In this document: positions 32,578 through 42,556 of the stretch, one piece after another
Numbering within the stretch: the first letter of the stretch is position 1
Layout of the letters: the number at the start of each line of letters is the position of its first letter
DNA from: UBA5336 sp964506685
Lineage (GTDB): Bacteria; Pseudomonadota; Alphaproteobacteria; Caulobacterales; Hyphomonadaceae
Assembly (NCBI GenBank): GCA_964506685.1
Contig: CAZDMQ010000002.1
Location: 1-64,000, forward strand
Direction of reading: 5' to 3'
Length of the DNA stretch: 64,000 nucleotides
Notes under the pieces: generated by a model
What the model saw: the letters and a program-made list of their open reading frames with translations, nothing else
Told to the model about the DNA's origin: nothing
The model's database searches: none
Translations under genes and position numbers: made by a program

Positions 32578-35500
32578 TCAGGCGGCCGCACCGGTGAGCT
32601 GCACGGGCGCCTCGTCGGCCACCTGCGCCGGCGGGGGAAGCCCGGGCGCTGCGGGTGCGGCGAGGTCGCGGACGACCATCAGCTCATCCTCGGTCAGCTC
32701 CACGGTCTGCTCGGCCACATGTCCTCCCTGTTCCGCGCGCAGCCGGTAGCGACCGGGCGCGAGCGATTCGAAGGCATACTGGCCGAAGCTTGCCGCATAC
32801 TGCTCCTGTGGCGGGATCTCCTCGCCATCGAGCGCGGTCAGTGTGACGAGGGCGCCTTCAAGGCGGGGCTCGCCGGCATTGGGGGCGCCTGAGCCGTCGA
32901 GATCGACGAACACTGCGCCGCGGAGCTGGCCGCTGGCGATGATCGGGACATCGACATGGGTGATCTGCCCGGCCCCCACCGTGGCGCGCAGGATCGTGTC
33001 TTCGGACACCATGACCCCCAGGGGCAGGGTTCGCCGGTCGACGTCCAGCGTATAGAGGCCGGACTTCAGGTTCTGGATCGTGAAGAAGCCATCGCGGTCG
33101 GCGCCGAGCCGCAGTCGGGTCCGGGCGAGACCGATGACGACGCCGGGAATGCCCGGCTCGTCCGCCTGGCGAAGGCCGTCGCGGTTGCGGTCGAGGAAGG
33201 CGCGGCCCTTGAGAACGCCGCGACCTTCGCGGGGCAGGGTGTGCTTGCGCGGCGGGTTGAATGGCGCCGAGCCGCGCAGGGCGAGAAAGGCGCTGGCATC
33301 GCCGTTCAGGCTCTGCCCATAGGACGCGGAAAACTGAATATAGCGGTTAACAAAGTATGTCGCCGAGAGATTCGTGAAGATTTCCGTCGCCGTTTCGTCC
33401 GGGTTGAGCGATTGCGCGGCGACCAGCTGCCCGCCGATCCGCAACCGGTCCCCAAGCGCCGCGCCGCTGTCCCCGCCAAGCGATGCGCCGAACCGGCCCT
33501 GGGTCTCGCCATTCGCTGCAACCAGCGAGGCCGATGGTGCCAGGGATACGATCGCGCCCTTGCCGAGAAACCGCGTCACCGGCTGTCCCGTGGCCGTGGC
33601 GACGAGGCGGGCACTGGCCGGCGCGCCGTCCTGTGCCGTCGTCTGGTAGACCAGTTGCGTATCGCCCCAGCCAAACCGCTTGAACAGGCGCAGGCTGGCC
33701 GCCACGGCCGTCACCTGGCCGGCTTCCGTCGTTTCCAGCATGGACTGGCTGACATCCACCGACACGTTGGGCCCACCGCCGGCGATCCGGCCGCCCATGG
33801 AGACCCCGACCGACCGCGATGTCTGCTCTGCGGACCGGCTCACATTGACCCTTGTTGCCGCACCAACATCCTTGAGAATGGTCCAGTCTTCCACCGCGCG
33901 CCAGTCAAGGGATACCCGGGCATTTGTCCGGGAGCCGTTGGAGGTGTCGGGATATGCCTCATCGTCGGCATTCGCTTCGGCCGCCAATCCGGCCTCCGGC
34001 TCTGCCTCTGCCTCTGCCTCGACCTCGGACGCCGACCGACGGGTGAGGAAGCTGGCCCCGCGATAGGCGACATGGGTCCTGAGCTGGGTCTGGGCGCTCA
34101 GCCGATAGGTGCCGCTGGCCTGGGCGTCGAGATCGACGCTGCCGGCCGCATTGCCCTGGAAGGCACCGACATCGATGGAGGCCTGGGCGCTCTTCAGCCC
34201 GGCCTTGTCGCGTGGGCGGTCCGACAGGATCTGCTTCTGCGCGCTCGCCACGATCCGGCTGGCGGCCCCGTCCGAGCTTGCCGACAGCCCGATCTCCTCC
34301 TGCCTGTCCGGGCGAATCAGGCGGGCACCGGCAGCGAAACCCGAGAATGTCGGCACCGATACCGTTTCCGAAATGCGCGTGCTGCCAGACAGGGGGGCGC
34401 CGGCTGTCACCGCGACGATGTCGCCATCCTCGGTCTGCCGTTGCCAGCTTGCACCGCGCACCCGACCGGTGCCGGTGCCCGACAGTTCGCGATAGGGGCT
34501 GTTGATGTCGCCGAGGCTCATCCGCCACCCGCGCAGGGATTCGAGGTCGATGGTCATCGCGCTCGGCCTGAGCGCGGCCGGGTCTTCCAGGCCGCCGGCC
34601 AGGGTCACCACGCCGCGCCCGTTCAGCGTCCCGCCATGGGCATGCAGCGCCAGCGCCTGCTGGCCCTCGCTTGCAAATTCGTACTCCAGCCGCTCGACGG
34701 TGAAAGGCGTCTGCTTCGCCGCATCGAGCACATAGGCATCCGGCAGTACGCCGCCGCCCAGCCGGTCGTCGAGGGTGATCTCGACCCGGTTGGTCCCGGG
34801 TTTCAGCTTGATGTGCGTGCCCGTCAGCGTCTCGACGGCCGAGGCCGGGAACAGCAGGCTGGCCGGTTCGGCGTAGCTCATATTCGGCGAGACGCCGGCA
34901 AACCGGCCGTTCACCGCGACCCCGCCAGTATTCGGGTCCAGCACGATGTTCGCCGTATCCTGGACCCGAATCACCGTCAGAAACCCGGTCGTCTCCTCGA
35001 TTTCAAGTGTATGGCCCAGAGCCTCCACGATCTCTCGCAGCGGCAGGAGGAGAACCGGCCCGATGGTACGCGGCTCCACATCGCCGGGCGTGACCCGTTC
35101 TCCCTCGACCCAGAGTTCGAGATCGAATTGCGGCCGCAAGCGGTCGTCCAGCTCGAAGGCCAGGGTGCCGTCCTCCAATGTCCGGACGCGGGTGCCGGTG
35201 AGGATGGAGATGGCATTGGCGTCCAGCCAGGTATCGGCCTGCGCGCGGGGCGTCCAGCCGGGAATGAGACCCAGCGTCTGGCCATTGGCGGTAACGCTGC
35301 CATCCGCCATGTCGATGGACAGGCGGGCGCCGTCCTGGAACCGCAGGACGGAGATCACGGTGTCCTCGAGCGTGATCCTGCCCCTCAGGTGTTCGATGAC
35401 CGGGCGAGCATCAAAGCGGTCCTCACCCTCGGCCGTCCGGGTCTGGCGCAACTCCATGCGCGTGCCCTCGACCGTTGCCATGACGAACATCACGCTGCCG

Positions 35501-35640
35501 TCTTCGGCCGGGGCCGGCGCGAGCACGCCGGGACCGGTCGCGCCCTGAGCCAGGGCGTTCGGCGCCGACACCAGCGTCGCCATCACCCAGAAGAGGGCTG
35601 GCCAGAGCAGGGCCGAAAGACGTGAGACGGGACGGGTCAT
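32578..35640 (-). CDS. Second usher-like outer-membrane protein with SdrD/Cna-B-like repeats
   Basis: A 1020-residue secreted protein with a signal peptide (MTRPVSRLSALLWPALFW, cleavage near PNALAQG). The N-terminal quarter has two copper-amine-oxidase-N-like or stalk-like modules (LLPLREIVEALGHTLEI; LLFPASAVETLTGTHI). The middle (about 250-780) is long, amphipathic and strand-rich, like a barrel. The C-terminal part carries two Cna-B/SdrD-like domains (FLDRNRDGLRQADEPGIPGVVI; VFVDLDGSGAPNAGEPRLEG) and an Ala/Pro tail. The layout parallels the protein at 4218-6884, but no chaperone or DUF4402 gene is adjacent, only a small secreted protein upstream. It may assemble another surface structure or be an orphan. 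The frame is open to 35745; the signal peptide fixes the start at 35640. Confidence 0.7.
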   Translation of the reverse strand: MTRPVSRLSALLWPALFWVMATLVSAPNALAQGATGPGVLAPAPAEDGSVMFVMATVEGTRMELRQTRTAEGEDRFDARPVIEHLRGRITLEDTVISVLRFQDGARLSIDMADGSVTANGQTLGLIPGWTPRAQADTWLDANAISILTGTRVRTLEDGTLAFELDDRLRPQFDLELWVEGERVTPGDVEPRTIGPVLLLPLREIVEALGHTLEIEETTGFLTVIRVQDTANIVLDPNTGGVAVNGRFAGVSPNMSYAEPASLLFPASAVETLTGTHIKLKPGTNRVEITLDDRLGGGVLPDAYVLDAAKQTPFTVERLEYEFASEGQQALALHAHGGTLNGRGVVTLAGGLEDPAALRPSAMTIDLESLRGWRMSLGDINSPYRELSGTGTGRVRGASWQRQTEDGDIVAVTAGAPLSGSTRISETVSVPTFSGFAAGARLIRPDRQEEIGLSASSDGAASRIVASAQKQILSDRPRDKAGLKSAQASIDVGAFQGNAAGSVDLDAQASGTYRLSAQTQLRTHVAYRGASFLTRRSASEVEAEAEAEPEAGLAAEANADDEAYPDTSNGSRTNARVSLDWRAVEDWTILKDVGAATRVNVSRSAEQTSRSVGVSMGGRIAGGGPNVSVDVSQSMLETTEAGQVTAVAASLRLFKRFGWGDTQLVYQTTAQDGAPASARLVATATGQPVTRFLGKGAIVSLAPSASLVAANGETQGRFGASLGGDSGAALGDRLRIGGQLVAAQSLNPDETATEIFTNLSATYFVNRYIQFSASYGQSLNGDASAFLALRGSAPFNPPRKHTLPREGRGVLKGRAFLDRNRDGLRQADEPGIPGVVIGLARTRLRLGADRDGFFTIQNLKSGLYTLDVDRRTLPLGVMVSEDTILRATVGAGQITHVDVPIIASGQLRGAVFVDLDGSGAPNAGEPRLEGALVTLTALDGEEIPPQEQYAASFGQYAFESLAPGRYRLRAEQGGHVAEQTVELTEDELMVVRDLAAPAAPGLPPPAQVADEAPVQLTGAAA

Positions 35641-35693
35641 GGCAGCTGCGCGGGCGCGGGTCGAAGACCCGGCACCCCCGGCGGGTGGCCGTA

Positions 35694-36107
35694 TCAGCAG
35701 GTCGGAACGTCGGCCGCGCGCGCGCAATGCCGCGCACCCGCACAATCGATCCGCACGATGCCGGAAATTGCCTGCTCACCACCCCGGTTCGGATTGGAGA
35801 CCGTGACCGAGGGGGCAGCGGCGTCCGTATCCAGCCGGAATGCCTGTTCGAGCAGGGTGCGGCTGCGGCCGACCGAGACCATTTCGGACAGTGAGACCTG
35901 CCAGACGGTGCCGTCGCGTCGGGCCGTTCCCACCGGCTTGAGGCACACACCCGTCATCCAAACGGTGCCACTGTCCGTGTCGAGCAGGAACCCGTCGAGG
36001 CTCCCCTCAACGCCGAGCCAGATGTCCGCCTCGACTGGCTCGGCCGCCGCTGTCGACAGGCCGAGAAAGAGGGCAGGCAGTGCCCATCCCATGAAACGCC
36101 ATTGCAT
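35694..36107 (-). CDS. Small secreted protein upstream of the second usher-like gene
   Basis: A 137-residue exported protein with a signal peptide (MQWRFMGWALPALFLGLSTAAA). The mature part is beta-rich and contains four cysteines, three of them near the C-terminus (RIDCAGARHCARAADVPTC). I do not recognise the family. GGGTGA precedes the start. It is the only gene between the Pfa operon and the usher-like gene and lies 53 bases upstream of the latter in the same direction. It could be a subunit, adhesin tip or accessory factor for that usher-like protein; this is inference from position and export. Confidence 0.6.
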   Translation of the reverse strand: MQWRFMGWALPALFLGLSTAAAEPVEADIWLGVEGSLDGFLLDTDSGTVWMTGVCLKPVGTARRDGTVWQVSLSEMVSVGRSRTLLEQAFRLDTDAAAPSVTVSNPNRGGEQAISGIVRIDCAGARHCARAADVPTC

Positions 36108-36334
36108 GATATCACCCGTTTATTTTGGGCGAAGTTACCGGATCATGGTTAAGGCCGGGTTTGAATTTCGCCGAATCGATGCTGGAAACCGGCGATTTCA
36201 AGAGCACCATCGCAATCCTTCGGAATTTCAGGAAGATGCCGCAAGCGCCCGTAATTCAATGGGAAAATTGCACCGTGCAGCCTGAGGGGGGGCGCCCGGC
36301 ATGCGTCTCGGAAAATGCAGGCAACCTTCAGAAT

Positions 36335-39300
36335 TCAAACGGAATTCATGCGAATCGAAAGCCCCTCGGCGGTGTAGAGGGCGATCCCGTCGCAGGCGAG
36401 GAGGCCGTTCGCCGTGATCCGCTGGCCGTTGCCCGCCTCGACAGGATCAATGGCCGTGATGTCGATCATGGTCGCAACGCGCTGCGACAGGGGCGTGACC
36501 TGCCCCCGGCAACGCCAGCGCAGGGACTGCTCCGGGTCGGGGCAGGGCGCGGTCACATGCCATTGTCCACCAGCACCGTCGCGACCGGCCTTTGCCAGCG
36601 CTCCGAGCGCGAGCAGTTCCAGAAGGGCGTTGAAGCCGAGCGATCCGGGCTGTACAGGATCCTGGAAGAAGTGCGCCCTGAAGTACCAAGCGCGGGGATC
36701 GACGTCCTGTACGCCGCGCGCCAGACCCAGCCCGGCCGATCCGGCCCGTGCATCGAACCAATCCATATGGTCGACCATCTGCAACCGGCCATGCGGCAGG
36801 CCCTGTGATTTGCTGCGGCTGAAGGCGGGCATGGCGGGCGCGTTCAGCAAACGGTCAAAGGGCGCACGCAAGGGCACACCGGCCTGCTTGCTGAAGGCGT
36901 CGTGGTTGAAGAAGCCGAAGCTGGTCTCAAGGTCTGCCAGCCGAACGCCATCGGGGTCCGTGGCCTGAACTGAGAACCGGACAATGGTCACCGGGCCGAC
37001 GCTTGAGACCTGGTCGAGGCGCGTCCTGACCTCGATCTCGGGTACGTCAGGTCCGATCGCCGTGTACAGCCTGAGGTCTCCGTCCAGGTTCCGGAAGTAG
37101 GCGCCCCCGCCAAGGGCCAGTCCGCAATGGCTGGCCAGCCAGCCGCAGGGCTGCAGCAGGATTTCGCTCAGTGCCGCGAAGGGCAGGGCGCCGGTGCCAC
37201 CGTCCTCGAACGCCCAGGCTGTGCGTGACAGGTCGTGACGGGCGACCACTTCGGCGCCGCGAACCGGCTCGCCGGCCGGGGTCGAGACGCTGCACACTTC
37301 AGTCATGAAGTGAAAGGGCGGCCGGGGCAGGCGCGGGACCCGGGACCGGGTGTCGAAAGGTGCGTACATGGCGCCGAAGGCCTCGGATGGGGCGCCATCG
37401 GCACAGGCCAGGAGCGAGGTGAGGTCGCCCCGCGCGGCCTTGTCCGGGCCGATCAGGCGTGGCGGTTCACTGCGAATCAGGCGGGGCCATACCGGTTTCA
37501 GCGTGAGACTGATGCGGTCGCAATGGAAGACCTTCACTCCATCGCAGGTCGCCAGCAGGGCGGCGCTGATCGTCGGGGTCTCGCCACCGGAAATCTCGTC
37601 AATGTACACATCATAGAGAATCTCGTGGTCGCGGTCCGGGATCACCTGGCCGCGGCAATTGAAGGTGGCGGTGCGGGCTTCGGCCGGTTCAAAGCGGAAA
37701 CTGTCCCGCTCGATGCCCATGCCCATGGCCAGGGCATGGATCTCCAGCGCCTGCAGGGCGGCCTCCACCATCAGGGTGCCCGGCATGCAGGGGTCATTGT
37801 GGAAGTGGCCGGCATAGAACCAGGCCGTGCGCGGCACGTGCTGGCGTGCGCGCAGGTGACCCCGTCCCCAGGGTCCGCCGGTTGGATCGAACAGGGGGAC
37901 ATCGTCGAGCAGGGCGAGCCGGCCATCGGGGGGGACGGGGGGACGCGACTGCGGCGCCGCAGCCTCGAAGCCCTGGCCGAAGCAGGACAGCGCGTCGCCG
38001 CGCCGCAGCGCCTCGAGGTCGGCGGCCGAGAAGGCGCGCTTCTGCGACACGGCCACGGGCTGGAAGGGCGCAGGCTCGGCGGTGGGCGGGGCTGCGTCGT
38101 CGGGCGACCAGAGCACACCCCTGGAGCGGGCCAGTTCCTCATCGGTGAAGAAACCGGCCTGGCCACTCCGCACCGACAGCAGAAGCCGGTCGCCGATGTA
38201 GCAGTCATACTGGAAGAAGAACAGGCGGACATCGCCGCTCCGAGCATGGCCGGTGATCTCGATCTGGTAGCGCAGCGTGTCGCCAGCGCGGGGGAGGGGG
38301 CGGTTCTGGAAGGTGAATTCGCAGCCGAGCAGGCGGTAGACCCGGCGATCCCGGTTCTGCATGTCTGCACCCATGTAGGAAATCAGGCTGAGATCGGCCT
38401 GCCCAGCCTCGATCAGGGGCCCTGGGCGCATGTGGTCCGCATGCAGGTACCAGTCGCCTTCGGCGATTTCGGTCTCGGTCCAGACCGTGCCGCGGCCCTG
38501 CTCGCCGGGCTGGGCGTCGATGCCGCTGATGCGGTCGACGAGCAGCAGGGGCGGGGCGGGCAGGCGGACCTGCCGCTTGAAACCGTCCTGCGCCCTGAAA
38601 AGAGGCCCGAAGAGGTGCGAAATCGGGCCGGTCGCTGCCGCCTCGAGGTCGCAGCGTTCATATGAGGGACCCACGACAGGGCGCCTGGCCAGTGCCCGGG
38701 GGGGTGGACGTTCGGGACCGGGTGTGCAGCGCCGGGGCGCGGCGGGCCGGAGCGGGATCGTCGCCGTTGTGGTGGGCGCGGGTGCCGGTGCGGGGCGACG
38801 GGCCGATCCTGCCACGGCTGGGGGGCGGGCTGCAGTTTCTGGCCCGTCGGGAAGACGTTCGGCAATGGTGCGGGCGGGCTGTTCCGGCGCCGCCGGCAGG
38901 TGGTCGAGGTCTTGGGGCATGAGGCTGGTCTCGTGCGAAAATGCGGGGAACGGGCAGGATCGGATTTGTTTTCGTGGCGGAACGACCGGGCGGGACGGTA
39001 AGGGCCTGTGCGCGGGCATGGTCATCTGGGTCGGGCTTGCCCATGGCGCAGGCCAGCCATTCGCCGTAAGCGTGTCGAGCCGCCTGGCGAGCGTGTCCAT
39101 GTCGATGTCCTGGCCATGCACGAAGAGCGCGGTGAGGGCATGGGCGAGTTGCAGGCTGTCGGCGCGTTCCGTCCGGTCGGTGGCCACCGCGCAGTGCGGC
39201 CGGCCGGCAAGTATCTGCCCGATCGCGCTGGTGAGCCGGTCGCGCGGTCCGATCTCGACGAAGGTCCGGATGCCGTCGGCATAGGCCTGCTCCACCATGG

Positions 39301-42300
39301 CGGGGAAGTCGAGAGTCTGGCAGGCCTGTCGGGTTAGGGCCTGCGCGGTGGCCTCGCGGTCAGGCCGATAGGCGCCCGTGCGACCGTGGGAATAGAAGCG
39401 GACCGCGTCGACGCGGTAGGTCTTCCGCGTGTGATAGGCCCTCCAGGTGTCAGCATAGGGCGCCATGAAGCGCGTGTGGATGAGGAAATCATGACCCGTG
39501 GGCCGGACTGCGTACGGGGAAAGGGCCTGTGCGATCCGCTTACAGGCGTCCGGATGTCCGCCGATCAGGCATTCGCTGTCCGAATAGATGATCGTGATGT
39601 CGGCCAGTGGCTCGTCGGACACCGCGGCACGTACGGTCGCGAGCGGGGCCGAAACCTGCCAGTTTTCCCAGGCGATACCGGCCGATTCGCCCCAGGCCGC
39701 GCGCAGGACGTCGAACTGTCCGCCGAGATGGCGCTCATACATGGCGCCGCTGGCGATCTCGTCGAGCAGGGTCTCGGCATCGCGCCAGGCCCCGAATGCG
39801 ATCAGCGCATTGGTCTCGCCCAGCGACAGGCCAAGCGCTGCGTCGGGCCGCACCCCGAAGACGTCGCGCAGCAGCAGGGCCTGGGCCTGGCTGACGAGGA
39901 CGCCGCAGCAGAGGTCCTCGAACGGTGTGAGAGTGGGCTGGGCGAGAAGCGGCGCGAGACGATGAATGTGTGGTGAGCGGGCCGCCAGCCTTTCGCTGAG
40001 GTCCGGGAACGCCATGAACAAGCCGCGACCGGCCTGCGGATAGGCGCTGGCCGAACCCGTAAAGACGAAGGCCATCTCGCCGCCCAGGGCGCTCGCATCG
40101 CCCCAATAGGCGCCATCCAGCGGTCGATCATCGCCGGATTCAAGCCGGTCCTGCAGGGCGGCCCGCGTGCCAGCAAGCGTGCCTGGATCGGGCTGGACGA
40201 GCGCCGCGCGCCAGCGCCCCTCTCCACCGGACCGTCCCGTGCGCACTGCTGCGGCCAGGGCCTCGCGGCTGTCGGCGGCATGCCAGGCGAGGCAGGCGCC
40301 GCCGCGCACCAGGTCCGGCGCTGGCCGGGCCGGCGGCGCGTCGGGGCGAGCTGGGGCGATGCGGGGCGCCACGCCGGCCCCTGCGAGACAGAGCCCCCTT
40401 GGCGCAAGGGACGCACGGATCGCAAGGTCGAGGAGTGGACCGGCTGTCGGGCTGGCGCCGTACATTCGTACGACCGGATCGCTGATAGTTGCAGCAGCAA
40501 TCGATTCCCAGACCGGGTCGGTCGTACTCAATTCCATGAGGACCGGATCGCCGTCCGCCTCGGCCCGGCTTCGCCGCTTGAGCGCAAGCGCAGCGGCGCC
40601 GTCCCCTCCCGGCGCCGCCTCTGGGGCCACCGCGCTCATGGCGGCCTGATGCACCGGGTCACTGGCGAATTCGGCCGCAGCGACCACGGCCATGTCGAGT
40701 TCGCCGCGCAGCAAGGCGGTTTCGGCGACGCGCAGGGCTGCAGCCCCGGACATCTGTTCGGCGGCGAGCGTGAAGCCGGGCCCCCGCCAGTCATGGCTGA
40801 CGTTCAGTCGATTGGCTGGCAGGTTCGGCATTGCGCCCAGGACATCTGCGGCATTCCCCTCTGGCGCGATCGCGTCTCGCGCGGCCACCAACGCCGCCGC
40901 ATCGCCGGCGAAATCGAACCGCGCCGCAAGTCGCTCGCGCAGCATCCAGCGTGCGGCATCGGGCGCACAATTCATCGCGACAAAGCAGCCGGTCCGCTCA
41001 GGCTCCACGGAATGGACCCCGGAGATGGCTTCGAGGGTTACGTCGAGGACAGCCAGGTGCTGTGCCTCGGCGCGCCGGAGGTCGGCCGGCGGCGTGCGCG
41101 CTGCCCTTGGGTCGACAGACACTGATTCACATGTGCGCAGGTCGCGGTCGCGCGCCCGCATCAACCGGCGCAGGATCGCCCGGATCCCGCGGTCGGGACC
41201 GGCCAGCGCGCCGGCGCCGCAGATCACTACCGGATCGTCCGGCAGGGTGACGGGAAAGAACCTCGCAGCCGGGGAGAGATGCGGCGCCTCGACGATCAGG
41301 TGCGCATTGTTCCCGCCGAAACCGAACGTGGAGAGGCCCGCCCGCGGCGGCGACGTTTCCGGCCAGGCGGCCAGCTCCGTCTGCGGCGCGAGCCGGATGT
41401 CCCGGAACAGGGCCAGCGGTTCGCCCTCCAGCCGCGTCGGCGGCAGCTGGCCATGGGCGAGGGCGGCGGTCAGCTTGATCAGGCCCGCCAGCCCGGCCAC
41501 GGTAATAAGGTGGCCGGTATTGGACTTCACAGACCCCACCGGAAGCGGGGCATTCCGGCCTGCGCCGAAGATACCGTCCGACGAGCTGAGTTCAACTCCG
41601 TCGCCGACAGGTGTGCCGGTCGCATGACATTCAAGCAGGCCGATATCCCCGGCTGGGTCCAGATCGGCCATGGCATAGGCGCGGCGCATGGCTTCGGCCT
41701 GACCCTCGCCATCGGGCGCGAGCAGGCCCTTGCGGCGACCATCATTCGACAGACCGATGCCGCGGATCACGCCATGCACCCGGTCGCAGGACTGGACGTC
41801 GCAGAGCCGCCGCAGCACCAGCGCCGCAGCCCCCTCAGCCGGCACCAGCCCGTCCGCACCGTCGACCAGCGGCCGCGACCGACCGGTCGGGCTGAGGGCG
41901 TTGAGTGCGGCAAATCCCTGGTGCAGAAACAGGTTGTCCACGCCATTCACGGCCGCGCAGACGACCTGGTCGGCGCGCCGGAGCTGCAGCGCGTCGCAGG
42001 CGAGCTTCAGCGCGTAGAGAGACGACGCGCAGGCTGCATCGAGGCAGAAGCGGGCGCCGGTCGCCCCGAGGCTGCGCGCCAGTGCCATGGCCGGAAAACC
42101 GGCATTGAAGCGGTGCAGCGCGGGCACCGATGCCTGACCCTGTATCCAGAGGTCGCTGGCAAAGTCGGTGAGTCCGCGGCTCGGATAGGCCAGGTTCGCC
42201 ACGATGACCGAGGTTGTGCCGGTTGCCCGGTCCGGGCCGCCGGCCTCCATCCAGGCGTCGCGGCCCGCCTGCAGCAGCCATTGCACGAATGGATCAAGCG

Positions 42301-42553
42301 CAGCGGGGTCAATGCCGCCGAGATCGTGCCGGTCCGGCTGGAACCGTTTTTCGAAACCGAGAACGAACCCGCCGGCGCGGAAGGGCTGGCGGGCATGGTC
42401 GTCGGGATGCAGGTCCCAGATGCCGGGCGGTGGCGGGGTGAGCAGGCTGCGCTGGTTGCGGATGGCGGTCCAGAGGCCCGAGGGGGTAAAGCACCCTGGC
42501 AGGACGCAGCCTTGTCCGACGATCGCGATGGGTTCGAAGTCGGGGCCGGTCAT
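36335..42553 (-). CDS. PfaC-like iterative synthase subunit: KS-CLF-AT-DH-DH
   Basis: A 2072-residue multidomain protein of the polyunsaturated fatty acid/secondary lipid synthase family. Domains in order: ketosynthase (1-425; Cys175 in DAACASSL, His310 in ECHATGT, His348 in KSNTGHL); chain-length factor, a ketosynthase fold with Gln600 in place of the Cys (about 440-735); acyltransferase (about 825-1160; Ser910 in GLSLGE); a Pro/Ala-rich linker (1165-1300); and two FabA-like double hot-dog dehydratases. DH1 (about 1330-1690) has His1583 in GHFHNDPCMPG. DH2 (about 1740-2070) has QPCGWL and His1961 in HFFQDPVQPG. Such DHs introduce and isomerise cis double bonds during chain growth. The fused AT resembles myxobacterial Pfa3 rather than marine PfaC. 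It is the last gene of the operon, three bases after the KR gene. Confidence 0.9.
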   Translation of the reverse strand: MTGPDFEPIAIVGQGCVLPGCFTPSGLWTAIRNQRSLLTPPPPGIWDLHPDDHARQPFRAGGFVLGFEKRFQPDRHDLGGIDPAALDPFVQWLLQAGRDAWMEAGGPDRATGTTSVIVANLAYPSRGLTDFASDLWIQGQASVPALHRFNAGFPAMALARSLGATGARFCLDAACASSLYALKLACDALQLRRADQVVCAAVNGVDNLFLHQGFAALNALSPTGRSRPLVDGADGLVPAEGAAALVLRRLCDVQSCDRVHGVIRGIGLSNDGRRKGLLAPDGEGQAEAMRRAYAMADLDPAGDIGLLECHATGTPVGDGVELSSSDGIFGAGRNAPLPVGSVKSNTGHLITVAGLAGLIKLTAALAHGQLPPTRLEGEPLALFRDIRLAPQTELAAWPETSPPRAGLSTFGFGGNNAHLIVEAPHLSPAARFFPVTLPDDPVVICGAGALAGPDRGIRAILRRLMRARDRDLRTCESVSVDPRAARTPPADLRRAEAQHLAVLDVTLEAISGVHSVEPERTGCFVAMNCAPDAARWMLRERLAARFDFAGDAAALVAARDAIAPEGNAADVLGAMPNLPANRLNVSHDWRGPGFTLAAEQMSGAAALRVAETALLRGELDMAVVAAAEFASDPVHQAAMSAVAPEAAPGGDGAAALALKRRSRAEADGDPVLMELSTTDPVWESIAAATISDPVVRMYGASPTAGPLLDLAIRASLAPRGLCLAGAGVAPRIAPARPDAPPARPAPDLVRGGACLAWHAADSREALAAAVRTGRSGGEGRWRAALVQPDPGTLAGTRAALQDRLESGDDRPLDGAYWGDASALGGEMAFVFTGSASAYPQAGRGLFMAFPDLSERLAARSPHIHRLAPLLAQPTLTPFEDLCCGVLVSQAQALLLRDVFGVRPDAALGLSLGETNALIAFGAWRDAETLLDEIASGAMYERHLGGQFDVLRAAWGESAGIAWENWQVSAPLATVRAAVSDEPLADITIIYSDSECLIGGHPDACKRIAQALSPYAVRPTGHDFLIHTRFMAPYADTWRAYHTRKTYRVDAVRFYSHGRTGAYRPDREATAQALTRQACQTLDFPAMVEQAYADGIRTFVEIGPRDRLTSAIGQILAGRPHCAVATDRTERADSLQLAHALTALFVHGQDIDMDTLARRLDTLTANGWPAPWASPTQMTMPAHRPLPSRPVVPPRKQIRSCPFPAFSHETSLMPQDLDHLPAAPEQPARTIAERLPDGPETAARPPAVAGSARRPAPAPAPTTTATIPLRPAAPRRCTPGPERPPPRALARRPVVGPSYERCDLEAAATGPISHLFGPLFRAQDGFKRQVRLPAPPLLLVDRISGIDAQPGEQGRGTVWTETEIAEGDWYLHADHMRPGPLIEAGQADLSLISYMGADMQNRDRRVYRLLGCEFTFQNRPLPRAGDTLRYQIEITGHARSGDVRLFFFQYDCYIGDRLLLSVRSGQAGFFTDEELARSRGVLWSPDDAAPPTAEPAPFQPVAVSQKRAFSAADLEALRRGDALSCFGQGFEAAAPQSRPPVPPDGRLALLDDVPLFDPTGGPWGRGHLRARQHVPRTAWFYAGHFHNDPCMPGTLMVEAALQALEIHALAMGMGIERDSFRFEPAEARTATFNCRGQVIPDRDHEILYDVYIDEISGGETPTISAALLATCDGVKVFHCDRISLTLKPVWPRLIRSEPPRLIGPDKAARGDLTSLLACADGAPSEAFGAMYAPFDTRSRVPRLPRPPFHFMTEVCSVSTPAGEPVRGAEVVARHDLSRTAWAFEDGGTGALPFAALSEILLQPCGWLASHCGLALGGGAYFRNLDGDLRLYTAIGPDVPEIEVRTRLDQVSSVGPVTIVRFSVQATDPDGVRLADLETSFGFFNHDAFSKQAGVPLRAPFDRLLNAPAMPAFSRSKSQGLPHGRLQMVDHMDWFDARAGSAGLGLARGVQDVDPRAWYFRAHFFQDPVQPGSLGFNALLELLALGALAKAGRDGAGGQWHVTAPCPDPEQSLRWRCRGQVTPLSQRVATMIDITAIDPVEAGNGQRITANGLLACDGIALYTAEGLSIRMNSV

Positions 42554-42556
42554 GGC

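Noticed and set aside
32956..35625. An 889-codon plus-strand open frame antisense to the second usher-like gene
   Set aside because: It lies wholly over a gene with a signal peptide and recognisable domains. Its own translation is Arg/Gly/Pro-rich, without motifs, as expected of a GC-rich antisense frame. The same reasoning rejects long frames at 13268-15106, 15613-17829, 37235-38665 and 41279-42847 (plus) and 50413-52536 (minus).
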